DNA of 64,000 nt, from contig NZ_CP025016.1 in the NCBI RefSeq assembly GCF_002953715.1, forward strand, positions 248,001 through 312,000, written 5' to 3'. The stretch's first letter is position 1. The number at the start of each line of letters is the position of its first letter. Positions 8,544-16,921 of the stretch are shown here, piece after piece. A program made the translations under genes and the position numbers. Below the pieces are notes generated by a model. It searched no databases. It saw nothing but the letters and a program-made list of their open reading frames with translations, and had not been told where the DNA came from. The DNA is from Rhizobium leguminosarum (GTDB lineage: Bacteria; Pseudomonadota; Alphaproteobacteria; Rhizobiales; Rhizobiaceae).

Positions 8544-8788
8544 TTCGCCTCGAACGCCGCACGTTTGCGAGCGTTGAACGCATCGAAATCAAAGGGCGTG
8601 GCAGGGCCGGATTCCTCGCCTTCAATCAAGGCATCCTGTAATGCCTTCACTTTGGCTTCGTGTTCTTCAAGTAGGCGAAGGCCGGCCCGAACAACGTCAG
8701 TGGCTGAACCATAGCGGCCAGCCTGAACTTGCGTATCGATGAAGCTGGTGAAATGCTCGCCGAGCGATATGGACGTATTTCTGGCCAT
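8540..8788 (-). CDS. ParD-like antitoxin (type II toxin-antitoxin)
   Basis: An 82-residue antitoxin with an N-terminal ribbon-helix-helix segment (NTSISLGEHFTSFIDTQVQAGRYGSATDVVRAGLRLLEEHE) and an acidic, disordered C-terminus that would wrap the toxin. AAAGGAG lies just before the ATG. Its stop overlaps the toxin start. The toxin is frameshifted, so the antitoxin may now act only as an autorepressor or cross-neutralise another ParE. Confidence 0.88.
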   Translation of the reverse strand: MARNTSISLGEHFTSFIDTQVQAGRYGSATDVVRAGLRLLEEHEAKVKALQDALIEGEESGPATPFDFDAFNARKRAAFEAK

Positions 8789-8998
8789 GCAGAATCTCCT
8801 TTAAGCCAATATACCAATTTTTGGTACATAACAAAACCTAGTCTTCACAGCGTGAATCTGATCCCTGGCCAACTCTGACGATTGTGTGAAGCCGCTTCGA
8901 CACCGCTGACAAAACCTGATTGCCTCTGCTATGTCAGGAAAAATGCGGCGGCCCAACCGGCGTCGCGCTCTGTCCGACCAATGCCAGGAGTTTGAAAG

Positions 8999-9874
8999 AT
9001 GAGCGGTTCTTCCGAATATACACCCCCGAAAGTCTGGACCTGGAACAAGGCGAATGGCGGTCAATTCGCCAGCATCAATCGCCCGATCGCGGGACCGACG
9101 CATGACAAGGAGCTTCCGGTCGGCCGTCATCCGCTGCAGCTCTATTCGCTCGGCACCCCGAACGGCCAGAAGGTGACGATCATGCTCGAGGAGCTGCTGG
9201 CTCTCGGTCATAGCGGTGCCGAATATGACGCCTGGCTGATCAAGATCGGCGATGGCGACCAGTTCGGAAGCGGCTTCGTCGCGGTCAATCCCAATTCCAA
9301 GATACCGGCGCTGATGGACCGCAGCGGACCAAAGCCGATCCGTGTCTTCGAATCCGGTGCTATCCTCACCTATCTCGCCGAGAAGTTCGGCGCCTTCCTG
9401 CCGACGGAACCGAGTGCGCGCGCCGAATGCCTGTCATGGCTGTTCTGGCAGATGGGAAGCGCGCCCTATCTCGGCGGCGGCTTCGGCCATTTCTACGCCT
9501 ATGCGCCGACGAAGATCGAATATGCGATCGACCGCTTCGCCATGGAAGTGAAGCGTCAGCTCGACGTGCTCGATCGTCGCCTCGCCGAAAGCGAGTATCT
9601 GGCAGGCAGCCAATATACGATCGCCGATATTGCCGTCTGGCCCTGGTATGGCGGCCTGGTGAAGGGCTGGACCTATGGTGCAGCCGAGTTTCTGCAGGTC
9701 GAGGACTATAAGAACGTGCTGCGCTGGGCCGACACCATCCACAGCAGGCCGGCCGTGCAACGCGGCCGGATGGTCAACCGCCTCTCCGGCGATCCCTCGA
9801 CCCAGTTGCACGAGCGCCACGACGCCAGCGACTTCGACACCAGGACGCAGGACAAGCTCGCGGCCGCCGAGTAA
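8999..9874 (+). CDS. yghU: Glutathione-dependent disulfide-bond oxidoreductase YghU
   Basis: A 291-residue glutathione transferase-like protein, closely matching E. coli YghU along its length: PPKVWTWNKANGGQFASINRP, GPTHDKELPVGRHPLQLYSLGTPNGQKVTIMLEELL, NPNSKIPAL, RVFESGAILTYLAEKFG and LHERHDASDF. YghU reduces disulfides such as 2-hydroxyethyl disulfide using two bound glutathiones. GGAG lies upstream of the ATG at 8999. A monocistronic gene that converges on the peptide transporter operon; a hairpin lies between them. Confidence 0.93.
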   Translation: MSGSSEYTPPKVWTWNKANGGQFASINRPIAGPTHDKELPVGRHPLQLYSLGTPNGQKVTIMLEELLALGHSGAEYDAWLIKIGDGDQFGSGFVAVNPNSKIPALMDRSGPKPIRVFESGAILTYLAEKFGAFLPTEPSARAECLSWLFWQMGSAPYLGGGFGHFYAYAPTKIEYAIDRFAMEVKRQLDVLDRRLAESEYLAGSQYTIADIAVWPWYGGLVKGWTYGAAEFLQVEDYKNVLRWADTIHSRPAVQRGRMVNRLSGDPSTQLHERHDASDFDTRTQDKLAAAE

Positions 9875-9912
9875 GCGAGTGGCCTCAGCCACTTGTCGCA
9901 GCAACAAATGAT

Positions 9913-9939
9913 GCTCCGCCGCCTTTACGGCGGCGGAGC
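9913..9939. terminator. Bidirectional terminator-like hairpin
   Basis: GCTCCGCCGCC and GGCGGCGGAGC form a perfect 11-bp GC-rich stem around the loop TTTAC, between the converging ends of yghU and the peptide-binding-protein gene. Only short T tracts flank it. Confidence 0.65.
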
Positions 9940-9958
9940 GTTTGCAGGCTGCCCGAAC

Positions 9959-11473
9959 TCAGTTCTTGACCGTGTCTTCCAGGAAGAATCGGCCGAGCGG
10001 GTTCTGGTAGAAGTTCTCGATATTCTTGCGTGAGACGTTGATATAGGGGCTGTAATAGAGGTCGATCCAGTTGACGTCGTCCTTGGCCATCTTCTGCAGA
10101 TCGACATACATCTGTTCGCGCTTCTTCGGGTCGAGCTCAAGACGCGCCTTGGCAACCAGTTCCTTCACCGCCTCGCTCTTGTAATTGGTCGAGTAGTTGT
10201 TGTTGGAATCGTGGCCGAGGACGAAGGTGGTCTTCTGGTCCGGATCGAGAATGTCGTTGGTCCAGTAGTTAACCGAGACGTCGTAGTCGCCGGCAACGAT
10301 CATGTCCCATTCCTGGCTCGGGTCGACCTTCTGCAGATTGGCGGTGATGCCGGCCTTCTGCAGTTGCTGCTGGACGAGCACAGCCGTCTGTTCGTCGACT
10401 TCGTCGCCGGCGCGGACCAGGTAATTCAGCGTCAGGTCCGAGGCGCCTGCAGCCGCCAGCAGCTCCTTTGCCTTTTCGGGATCGTAAGGCCGCTGCAGAT
10501 TGTCGGCATAATAATAGAGCGCGCCCTTCGGAATGTAGGAGTTGGCGACCGTGCCCTGGCCGAAGGTAACGGTATCGACGATCGCCTTCTTGTCGATCGC
10601 AAGATCCAGCGCCTGGCGGACTTCCTTCTTGCCGAGCGCGCCATGCGCATGGTTGATCAGAAGATGATCCTCGCGCGTCGAAGCGTCGATATCGACGTTG
10701 AGGTTCGGGTCCTTCTTCAGCTCCTCGACGCGAGAAAAGGGAACGAAGATCGCCGTATCCAGTTCGCCGGCCTGAACGTTCAGCATGCGGGTGTTGTCGT
10801 CAGGCACCGAGATCCACTCTACGCCGTCGAGCTTGACGCGGTCGGCCTGCCAGAAGTTCGGGTTCTTCTTGAGAATGACGCGGTCGCCGCGCCGCCATTC
10901 CTCGACCACGAAGGCGCCAGATGCGATCGGCTTTTCGCCATAGGCATCGGGGCCAAGCGATTCCATGCCCTTCTTGGAGATGACGGAGGCATTGGGCAGC
11001 GCCAGCGTCGAAAGGAACGGCGCGGACGGGTTCTTGAGCTTGATCGTCAGCGTGTGCGCGTCGGTCGCCACCGCCGTGTCGATCACCTTGTAGGAATCGC
11101 TCCAGAGCGAGGCGGCGTCATCGCGGATGCGCAGCAGGCTGTAGGCCGCGTCTTCCGCCGTTAGCGGCGAACCGTCGGAAAATTTCGCGTCGCGGATCTT
11201 GAACGTGTAGGTCAGCCCGTCATCCGAGGTGGTCCAGCTTTCGGCAAGGCCCGGCTCCAGTTTTGTGCCTGTCTTGTCGACGCGGATCAGCACGTCGTAG
11301 ACGTTGGAGAACACCCAGTTGTCGATGTTCTGCGCGGTCTTGATGGGATCGAACGTCGTCGAATCCTCGCGGCGGCCGATGGTGAGTACACCGGCGGCCT
11401 CCGCATAGCTTGCACTGAGCGTCAGACCAGCGAGCAAGGCTGCAAGCCCGATTGATTTCCACCTGTTTGTCAT
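9959..11473 (-). CDS. Peptide-type ABC transporter substrate-binding protein (family 5)
   Basis: A 504-residue DppA/OppA-class periplasmic binding protein. Sec signal MTNRWKSIGLAALLAGLTLSASYAEAA, then GVLTIGRREDSTTFDPIKT, EPGLAESWTTSDDGLTYTFKIRDAKFSDGSPLTAED and LDLAIDKKAI, all typical of SBP family 5. It is the last gene of the leftward operon iminopeptidase - permease - permease - ATPase - binding protein, 19 bp behind the ATPase. In the Pseudomonas PipR system a peptide ABC transporter is the uptake route for the inducer, so this protein may bind a plant-derived peptide or amide; that is inference. Confidence 0.9.
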   Translation of the reverse strand: MTNRWKSIGLAALLAGLTLSASYAEAAGVLTIGRREDSTTFDPIKTAQNIDNWVFSNVYDVLIRVDKTGTKLEPGLAESWTTSDDGLTYTFKIRDAKFSDGSPLTAEDAAYSLLRIRDDAASLWSDSYKVIDTAVATDAHTLTIKLKNPSAPFLSTLALPNASVISKKGMESLGPDAYGEKPIASGAFVVEEWRRGDRVILKKNPNFWQADRVKLDGVEWISVPDDNTRMLNVQAGELDTAIFVPFSRVEELKKDPNLNVDIDASTREDHLLINHAHGALGKKEVRQALDLAIDKKAIVDTVTFGQGTVANSYIPKGALYYYADNLQRPYDPEKAKELLAAAGASDLTLNYLVRAGDEVDEQTAVLVQQQLQKAGITANLQKVDPSQEWDMIVAGDYDVSVNYWTNDILDPDQKTTFVLGHDSNNNYSTNYKSEAVKELVAKARLELDPKKREQMYVDLQKMAKDDVNWIDLYYSPYINVSRKNIENFYQNPLGRFFLEDTVKN

Positions 11474-11492
11474 GAGTTCGTTCCCTTCGTTG

Positions 11493-13202
11493 TTATGGCA
11501 TGCGTTTGATGGGCTGGATCGGCATCGAATGCGGATCGTCCTTGCCGTCGGCGTCTTGAAGCAGCCGATTGTCAGGATCGATGTCGGGAATGGCGGCGAT
11601 CAGCGCCGCCGTATAGGGGTGCTTCGGCCGCGCGAAGACTTCTTCGGAGCGGCCTTCCTCGACGATCTCGCCGCGATACATCACGACGACCCGTTCACAG
11701 AGATTGCGGACGATTGCGAGATCATGGGCGATGAAGATCAGCGTGAGGTTCATCTTCGCCGTGAGCTCGCGGAAGAGTTCGATGATCTGCGCCTGGATGG
11801 TGACGTCGAGGGCCGCCACGCATTCGTCGGCGATGATCATCTTTGGATCGACGGCGAGGGCTCGGGCGATGCCGGCGCGCTGGCATTGGCCGCCGCTCAT
11901 GCTGCGCGGCTTGCGGCCGGCGAATTCGCGTTCGAGGCCGACGAGATCAAGCAGTTCGCCGATCCGCGCCGGAATATCGGCCTTGGCGACCTTGCCCTGC
12001 ACCTTCAGCACCTCGGCCAGCATCTGCCCGATCGTCAGCCGCGGATTGAGCGCATTATAGGGGTCCTGGAAAACCATCGCCGTCTCGCGCCTGAGCTTTG
12101 CCAGGCCCGCGCTTTTCTGCAGCGCCAGATCGACGCCGTCGAAGGTAACATGACCCGACGAAAGCGGTGTGAGGCCGAGCACGGCGCGGGCAAGCGTGCT
12201 CTTGCCGCTGCCGGATTCACCGACGATGCCGACCGTCTCGCCCGGCATGATCTGCAGGCTGACGCCGGCAACGGCGCTCACCGTCTTGGCACCGCCCCTG
12301 AGCAGGGCGCCGCCAGCTCTGAAGCGCACGTGGAGATCGTCGATTTCGAGTAATGGTCTCGCCGGTTTGCTGGCCTCGGCAATCTCGAGCAGCGGCGCAG
12401 GCGTCTCGCTTGAGATGGAAGGGTGGCTGTTGATCAGGTTGATCGTATAGGGATGCTGCGGCCGCGCCAGGATCGTCCGCTTCGGCCCCTCTTCGAGCAG
12501 CTTGCCGCCGCGCAGCACGGCGATGCGGTCGCAGGTCTGGGCGACGATACCGAGATCGTGGGTGATCAGAATGATCGACAGGCCGCGCCGATCGCGAATG
12601 TCAATCAACAGCCGCAGGATCTGCGCCTGGATGGTCACGTCGAGTGCCGTCGTCGGCTCGTCGGCGATCAGGATTTTCGGATTGCAGGACAGCGCCACGC
12701 CGATCATCGCCCGCTGCCGCATGCCGCCGGAAAATTCGTGCGGATAGCTATCGTACTGGCGCACGGGATCGGGGAAGCCGACCTGCGCCAGGATTTCCGT
12801 CGCCGCGGCGCGGGCCTCGCGGGTGCCGAGGCCCTGATGGTAGCGGATGCCCTCGGCGATCTGATCGCCGATCCGCATTACCGGGTCGAGATGGCTGGTC
12901 GGGTTCTGGAAGATCATGCCGATCTCGCCGCCACGCACTTTCAGCATCTCGCCATCGTCGACCCGCATGAGGTCGCGCCCTTCGAGCAGCACGCTACCGC
13001 TTTCGATCTTCAGCAGCGAGGAGGGCAGCAGGCGCACCAGGGAACGGCAGAACAGGCTCTTGCCCGAGCCGCTCTCACCGACGAGACCGAGGATCTCGCC
13101 CTTGCCGAGGTCGAGCGAGACCGCATCGAGCAGCGTTCGCGGGCCGGAATCGACATGCGCCCTGACTGTGAGATCACGGACGGACAGCACGGATCCGCTC
13201 AT
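11493..13202 (-). CDS. Peptide-type ABC transporter, fused double ATP-binding protein
   Basis: A 569-residue fusion of the DppD and DppF type ATPases in one chain. First domain: Walker A GLVGESGSGKSLFCR, signature FSGGMRQRA, Walker B ILIADEPTTALD. Second: GIVGESGSGKSTLARA, MSGGQCQRA, MIIADECVAALD. The second Walker B has Cys-Val where DEPxSALD is usual. The start at 13202 overlaps the upstream permease stop (ATGA). Energises the peptide importer encoded by its neighbours. Confidence 0.9.
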   Translation of the reverse strand: MSGSVLSVRDLTVRAHVDSGPRTLLDAVSLDLGKGEILGLVGESGSGKSLFCRSLVRLLPSSLLKIESGSVLLEGRDLMRVDDGEMLKVRGGEIGMIFQNPTSHLDPVMRIGDQIAEGIRYHQGLGTREARAAATEILAQVGFPDPVRQYDSYPHEFSGGMRQRAMIGVALSCNPKILIADEPTTALDVTIQAQILRLLIDIRDRRGLSIILITHDLGIVAQTCDRIAVLRGGKLLEEGPKRTILARPQHPYTINLINSHPSISSETPAPLLEIAEASKPARPLLEIDDLHVRFRAGGALLRGGAKTVSAVAGVSLQIMPGETVGIVGESGSGKSTLARAVLGLTPLSSGHVTFDGVDLALQKSAGLAKLRRETAMVFQDPYNALNPRLTIGQMLAEVLKVQGKVAKADIPARIGELLDLVGLEREFAGRKPRSMSGGQCQRAGIARALAVDPKMIIADECVAALDVTIQAQIIELFRELTAKMNLTLIFIAHDLAIVRNLCERVVVMYRGEIVEEGRSEEVFARPKHPYTAALIAAIPDIDPDNRLLQDADGKDDPHSMPIQPIKRMP

Positions 13203-14050
13203 TCGTGCACCCCCAGCAGTTCGCCGAGCGCGTCGCCCAGCATGCTGAAGCCGAAGGCGAGGCAGACGATGGAGAGGCCGGGAAACAGCGTGATCCACCA
13301 TGCGGTGGTGATAAAGCTCTGTCCTTCCGCGACCATGACACCCCATTCGGCGATCGGCGGCTGGACGCCGAGGCCGAGATAGCTGACGGCAGCGCCGCTA
13401 AGCAACACCAGTGTCGCATCGGACATCGAAAAGACGATCGAGCCGGCGATCGCGTTCGGCAACAGGTGGCGGAACATGATGCGCGGGCGGCTGAAGCCGA
13501 GGCTGACGGCGGCAACGGCATAGTCGCTGCCTTTCAGCACCAGCATCTGCGCCCGGATCAGCCGCGCATAGGAGACCCAGCCGACAAGCGCCATGGCGAT
13601 ATAGAAACTGCCAAGACCCGGGCCGAGGATCGCGATGATCGACAGCATCAGCACGAGGAAGGGGAAGGCGAGGATGATATCGACGAGGCGCATGAACAGC
13701 GCATCGACGATGCCGCCGAAAAAGCCGGCGATCGTGCCGACTGTCGTGCCGATCACGAAGGGGAAGATGACGCCGATCAGCGCCATCTGCAGGTCGAGGC
13801 GCGCGCCCCAGATAACGCGGGAGAGGATATCGCGGCCGAAATTGTCGGTGCCGAAGGGGTGCAACAGCGAAGGCGCCTGCAGGCGCACCTCGGCGTTCTG
13901 CATGATCGGGTCGTAGGGCGCGATGATGGGCGCACCGATCGCCAGCAGGACGAAGAACAGCAGCAGACCGGCACCGACGGCAAGCATCAGCCGCCGGCCG
14001 AAGAACCGGCGCCAGCCGAGAGATGCGGGGGCAATCGCCTCGATGCTCAT
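13199..14050 (-). CDS. Peptide-type ABC transporter permease (DppC-like)
   Basis: A 283-residue inner-membrane permease with a long N-terminal helix, the OppC-type segment LHPFGTDNFGRDILSRVIWGARLDLQMAL, and the EAA-like loop AAVSLGFSRPRIMFRHLLPNA. Overlaps both neighbours by 4 bases, so it is tightly coupled with the other permease and the ATPase. Confidence 0.9.
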   Translation of the reverse strand: MSIEAIAPASLGWRRFFGRRLMLAVGAGLLLFFVLLAIGAPIIAPYDPIMQNAEVRLQAPSLLHPFGTDNFGRDILSRVIWGARLDLQMALIGVIFPFVIGTTVGTIAGFFGGIVDALFMRLVDIILAFPFLVLMLSIIAILGPGLGSFYIAMALVGWVSYARLIRAQMLVLKGSDYAVAAVSLGFSRPRIMFRHLLPNAIAGSIVFSMSDATLVLLSGAAVSYLGLGVQPPIAEWGVMVAEGQSFITTAWWITLFPGLSIVCLAFGFSMLGDALGELLGVHE

Positions 14051-14985
14051 AGCTTCACCCTCGGATCGACGGCGACGGTGACGATGTCGGCGATGAAGTT
14101 GATGAGCACGGTGGCGCAGGCAAAGACCATGGCCACGCCCTGGACCACCATGTAGTCGCGCGAGAAGATCGCCCTGACGAGCAGCTGCCCCATGCCGGGC
14201 AGTGCAAAGACGCTCTCGACCACCACCGTACCGCCGATCAGCCAGCCGATATTGACGGCGAGCAGGTTGATCGTCGGCACCAGCGAATTCGGCAGCACAT
14301 GCCGCCAGAAGACGATGCCCTCGGGCATGCCGCGGGCGCGCGCCGCCGTCGCGACATCCGATTTCAGTTGCTCGATCATCGCCGCCCGTAGGCTGCGCGT
14401 CAGCACGGTCGAAAGCGACAGTGCGACCGTCAGGCTCGGCAGCACGAGATGCGACAGCTTTTCGCCGATCGTCGCACCATAGCCCGAGACCGGCAGCACA
14501 CCGAGTTCGACGCTGAAGAGGATGATCAGCATCAACCCCAGCCAGAAGGGCGGAAAGCCGATACCGAAGGTCGAGACAATGCGCACCACATGGTCCGGCG
14601 CCCGGCCGGCATTGCGGGCGGCAATCGCCGCCATCGGCACTGCGATCAGGACCGAAAGCACGACACTGGAGACGACGAGCGCGAGTGTCGGCTCGATACG
14701 GGTGACGATCAGCTTCAGCACGTCAATCTTGTAAAGGATCGACTTGCCCATCTCGCCATTGGCGAGGTTCTTGAGGAAATAGACATATTGCAGCCACATC
14801 GGCTGGTCGAGGCCGTACTGTGCGCGAATGCTGGCAAGGGCCGCCGGCGTCGCGCGTGTGCCGAGGATGTTGCGCGCCGGATCGCCGGGGATCAGCCGGA
14901 CCAGAATGAAAGTGATGACGCTGATGCCGAAAATGACGGGCAGGAACTGCAGCGGTCGCGTCAGAACGAATTTATAGCGATGCAT
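14047..14985 (-). CDS. Peptide-type ABC transporter permease (DppB-like)
   Basis: A 312-residue permease with the DppB N-terminus (FVLTRPLQFLPVIFGISVITFILVRLIPGDPA) and the EAA loop ATAARARGMPEGIVFWRHVLPNSLVP. Second gene of the operon, 51 bp behind the iminopeptidase gene. Confidence 0.9.
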   Translation of the reverse strand: MHRYKFVLTRPLQFLPVIFGISVITFILVRLIPGDPARNILGTRATPAALASIRAQYGLDQPMWLQYVYFLKNLANGEMGKSILYKIDVLKLIVTRIEPTLALVVSSVVLSVLIAVPMAAIAARNAGRAPDHVVRIVSTFGIGFPPFWLGLMLIILFSVELGVLPVSGYGATIGEKLSHLVLPSLTVALSLSTVLTRSLRAAMIEQLKSDVATAARARGMPEGIVFWRHVLPNSLVPTINLLAVNIGWLIGGTVVVESVFALPGMGQLLVRAIFSRDYMVVQGVAMVFACATVLINFIADIVTVAVDPRVKL

Positions 14986-15036
14986 GACGGCGATCGCCCC
15001 TTTGTCTTCGTCGGGTTCGGTCCGCTCCCTCTTGCA

Positions 15037-15927
15037 TCAGCCTGCCTCGTGCCGGTCGAGAAAATCGAGAAGCGCCGGATAATAGTCCTGCGGGTTCTCA
15101 TAGAACGGCATATGGCTGGCATTGGCAAATACCTTGAGCTCGGCATTCGGCAGCGCAAGCTTCATCCTGAGCGCACAGGCCGGCGTCAACTCGTCATGCT
15201 CTCCCGTCGTGATGAGCACCGGCAGCGTCAGCCGCGGCAGATCGGCGATGCGGTTCCAGTCCTTGAGGTTGCCGATATAGAGAAACTCGTTCGGCCCTTG
15301 CATCGTCTCGTAGGGCGCCATGTTCCAATCGTCGAGCGAGCGGCGCACCGGCGCCGGCCATTCCGGCAGACGGCAAACATGGCGGTAGTTGAGGATGGTG
15401 ACGGCAGCGAGATATTCCGGATGATTGTAGGTGCCCTGCGCCTCGTGCTTCTGCATCATCGACACGGTTTCGGGACCGAGCGCAGCGCGCAGCCGTTCCA
15501 GTTCCGAGATCAGATGCGGCATGTCGGCGACGGTATCCTCGAGGATCAGCGTCTTGAGGTTTTCGGGATAGGTCAGTGCGTAATCGATCGCCAGCCACCC
15601 ACCCCAGGAATGGCCGAGCATGTGGACCTTGCCGAGCCCCAGCGCCTTGCGCACCGTCTCCGTCTCCTCGACATAACGGCCGATCGTCCAGAGCGTGAGA
15701 TCGTCCGGCCGGTCGGAGGCGCCGGTGCCGAGTTGGTCGAAGGCGACGACGCGATAGCCCTTGTCGATGAGACAGGAATGCGCCTCGCGCAGGTAATCGC
15801 AGGGCAGACCCGGCCCGCCGTTCAGGCAGAAAACCGTCTCGCTGCCGGTCCCGAAACTATAGGCAACGACGCGATAGCCATCGACATCGATCTCGAATCG
15901 CTCGTCCGGCCGTATTTCACGCCACAT
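15037..15927 (-). CDS. pip: Proline iminopeptidase-like alpha/beta hydrolase (first copy)
   Basis: A 296-residue alpha/beta hydrolase of the prolyl aminopeptidase family, with the oxyanion motif NGGPG (36-40), the nucleophile elbow GHSWGG (Ser107), acid TTGEHDE and the C-terminal His in NASHMPF. Such enzymes remove N-terminal proline or act on small amides. The ATG at 15927 has GGAG seven bases upstream; a TTG at 15960 would add 11 residues. It heads the peptide transporter operon and is divergent from the LuxR solo, with a 22-bp box in between. Confidence 0.85.
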   Translation of the reverse strand: MWREIRPDERFEIDVDGYRVVAYSFGTGSETVFCLNGGPGLPCDYLREAHSCLIDKGYRVVAFDQLGTGASDRPDDLTLWTIGRYVEETETVRKALGLGKVHMLGHSWGGWLAIDYALTYPENLKTLILEDTVADMPHLISELERLRAALGPETVSMMQKHEAQGTYNHPEYLAAVTILNYRHVCRLPEWPAPVRRSLDDWNMAPYETMQGPNEFLYIGNLKDWNRIADLPRLTLPVLITTGEHDELTPACALRMKLALPNAELKVFANASHMPFYENPQDYYPALLDFLDRHEAG

Positions 15928-16006
15928 TGATCGCTCCGGCAGAAGATTTCGCTTGCTCAATATTTGGGCACGGCTAAATTTTTATCTTAAACCGCATTCA
16001 GTGCCA

Positions 16007-16028
16007 GCTATAAGAAGTGATAGGGTGG
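16007..16028 (-). promoter_or_regulatory. Candidate PipR-type operator upstream of the first pip operon
   Basis: Read toward the iminopeptidase gene the element is CCACCCTAT-N8-ATAGC, with the dyad CTAT-N8-ATAG at 16008-16023. A copy identical at 19 of 22 positions and in the same orientation relative to its gene lies before the second iminopeptidase gene. This copy is 79 bp from the first pip start and 28 bp from the luxR start, so it could control both directions. Confidence 0.6.
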
Positions 16029-16056
16029 GCCGCAATGCCGAACCCGGGAGCAGCCC

Positions 16057-16869
16057 ATGCTTGACGACCCCATTCTTGACGACATTGGAACGATCAGACG
16101 GCAGTTCACAGCGCACGAAACGCTGGACGGCCGGATCGACCAGGCCTTCGAGGCGATGAAGCAGATCGGTTTCGAGGCGCTGATCTACGATTATACGCCG
16201 GTGCCTTACGATCTCGACGGCGCGATCATGATACCATCGCTGCTGAAGCTGCGGAATATCTCAGACGACATGCACGACTACTGGTTCAATCGCGGCTATT
16301 TCCGTATCGATCCGGTGCAGCAGGTGGCGCTACGCACCTCCGCACCCTTCTTCTGGAACTATGATCCGAACGCCGACACGCTGATCAACCGTTTCATGAA
16401 CGACGACACGGCGCCGGTGACGCGCTATTTGAGCGAGCGTGATATGTCGACTGGCGTCACCGTTCCGGTTCATATGCCACGCGGCGACTATGCGACCGTC
16501 ACCGGCATCCGCTTCGGCCGGAACAAAGATTTCGAACGGCACGCGCTACGCTATATCGCCGATTTCAACCTGCTTGCCCATGTTTTCCATGAGACCGCCT
16601 ATTCGCTTTTCGACACGCGTGCGAAAAGCGTCGGCACGATCCGCCTGACCGAGCGGGAACGTGAATGCCTGCGCCATTCGGCGGAAGGTTACTCCGCCAA
16701 GGAAATTTCCCGCATCATCGACCGTTCCGTGCCGACTGTCGTGATGCACTTGAACGCCGCGGCAAAGAAACTCGGCGCCCGCAACCGCACCCAGGCCGTG
16801 GTTCGCGCCACCCATTACCGCCTGCTCGAAGACCGGCCGACCCATAATTGGCCACCCTATAACTTGTGA
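16057..16869 (+). CDS. LuxR-family solo regulator of the plant-responsive PipR/OryR/NesR type
   Basis: A 270-residue LuxR protein: autoinducer-binding domain (about 20-185) and C-terminal LuxR helix-turn-helix (LTERERECLRHSAEGYSAKEISRIIDRS, 205-262). Aligned to TraR/LuxR, the ligand-pocket Trp57 and Tyr61 are Met72 and Trp76 here, while Asp70 (D85) and Trp85 (W100) are kept. Met/Trp at these two sites is the mark of the plant-associated LuxR solos that answer plant compounds rather than AHLs. There is no luxI in the window. It lies between two iminopeptidase genes, as in the XccR, OryR and PipR loci. Confidence 0.9.
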   Translation: MLDDPILDDIGTIRRQFTAHETLDGRIDQAFEAMKQIGFEALIYDYTPVPYDLDGAIMIPSLLKLRNISDDMHDYWFNRGYFRIDPVQQVALRTSAPFFWNYDPNADTLINRFMNDDTAPVTRYLSERDMSTGVTVPVHMPRGDYATVTGIRFGRNKDFERHALRYIADFNLLAHVFHETAYSLFDTRAKSVGTIRLTERERECLRHSAEGYSAKEISRIIDRSVPTVVMHLNAAAKKLGARNRTQAVVRATHYRLLEDRPTHNWPPYNL

Positions 16870-16873
16870 TAGC
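16852..16873 (+). promoter_or_regulatory. Candidate PipR-type operator upstream of the second pip gene
   Basis: CCACCCTAT-N8-ATAGC on the plus strand, overlapping the last codons of the luxR gene and 48 bp before the second iminopeptidase start. The dyad CTAT-x-AC-xx-GT-x-ATAG (16857-16872) is nearly complete. It matches the box at 16007-16028 at 19 of 22 positions. Confidence 0.6.
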
Positions 16874-16921
16874 TGCCTTCACCGTTGCCGCCGCGTTATG
16901 CTTTTTCATCACTGCTAAGAG

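Noticed and set aside
14449..15930. A 493-codon open frame on the plus strand
   Set aside because: Antisense to the first pip gene and the DppB-like permease. Composition is Arg/Asp/His-rich without motifs, typical of a shadow frame.
15928..16056. A classical AHL-type lux box
   Set aside because: No 20-bp ACCTGTxxGATCxxACAGGT-like element is present. The CTAT-N8-ATAG boxes are a different motif and are reported instead.
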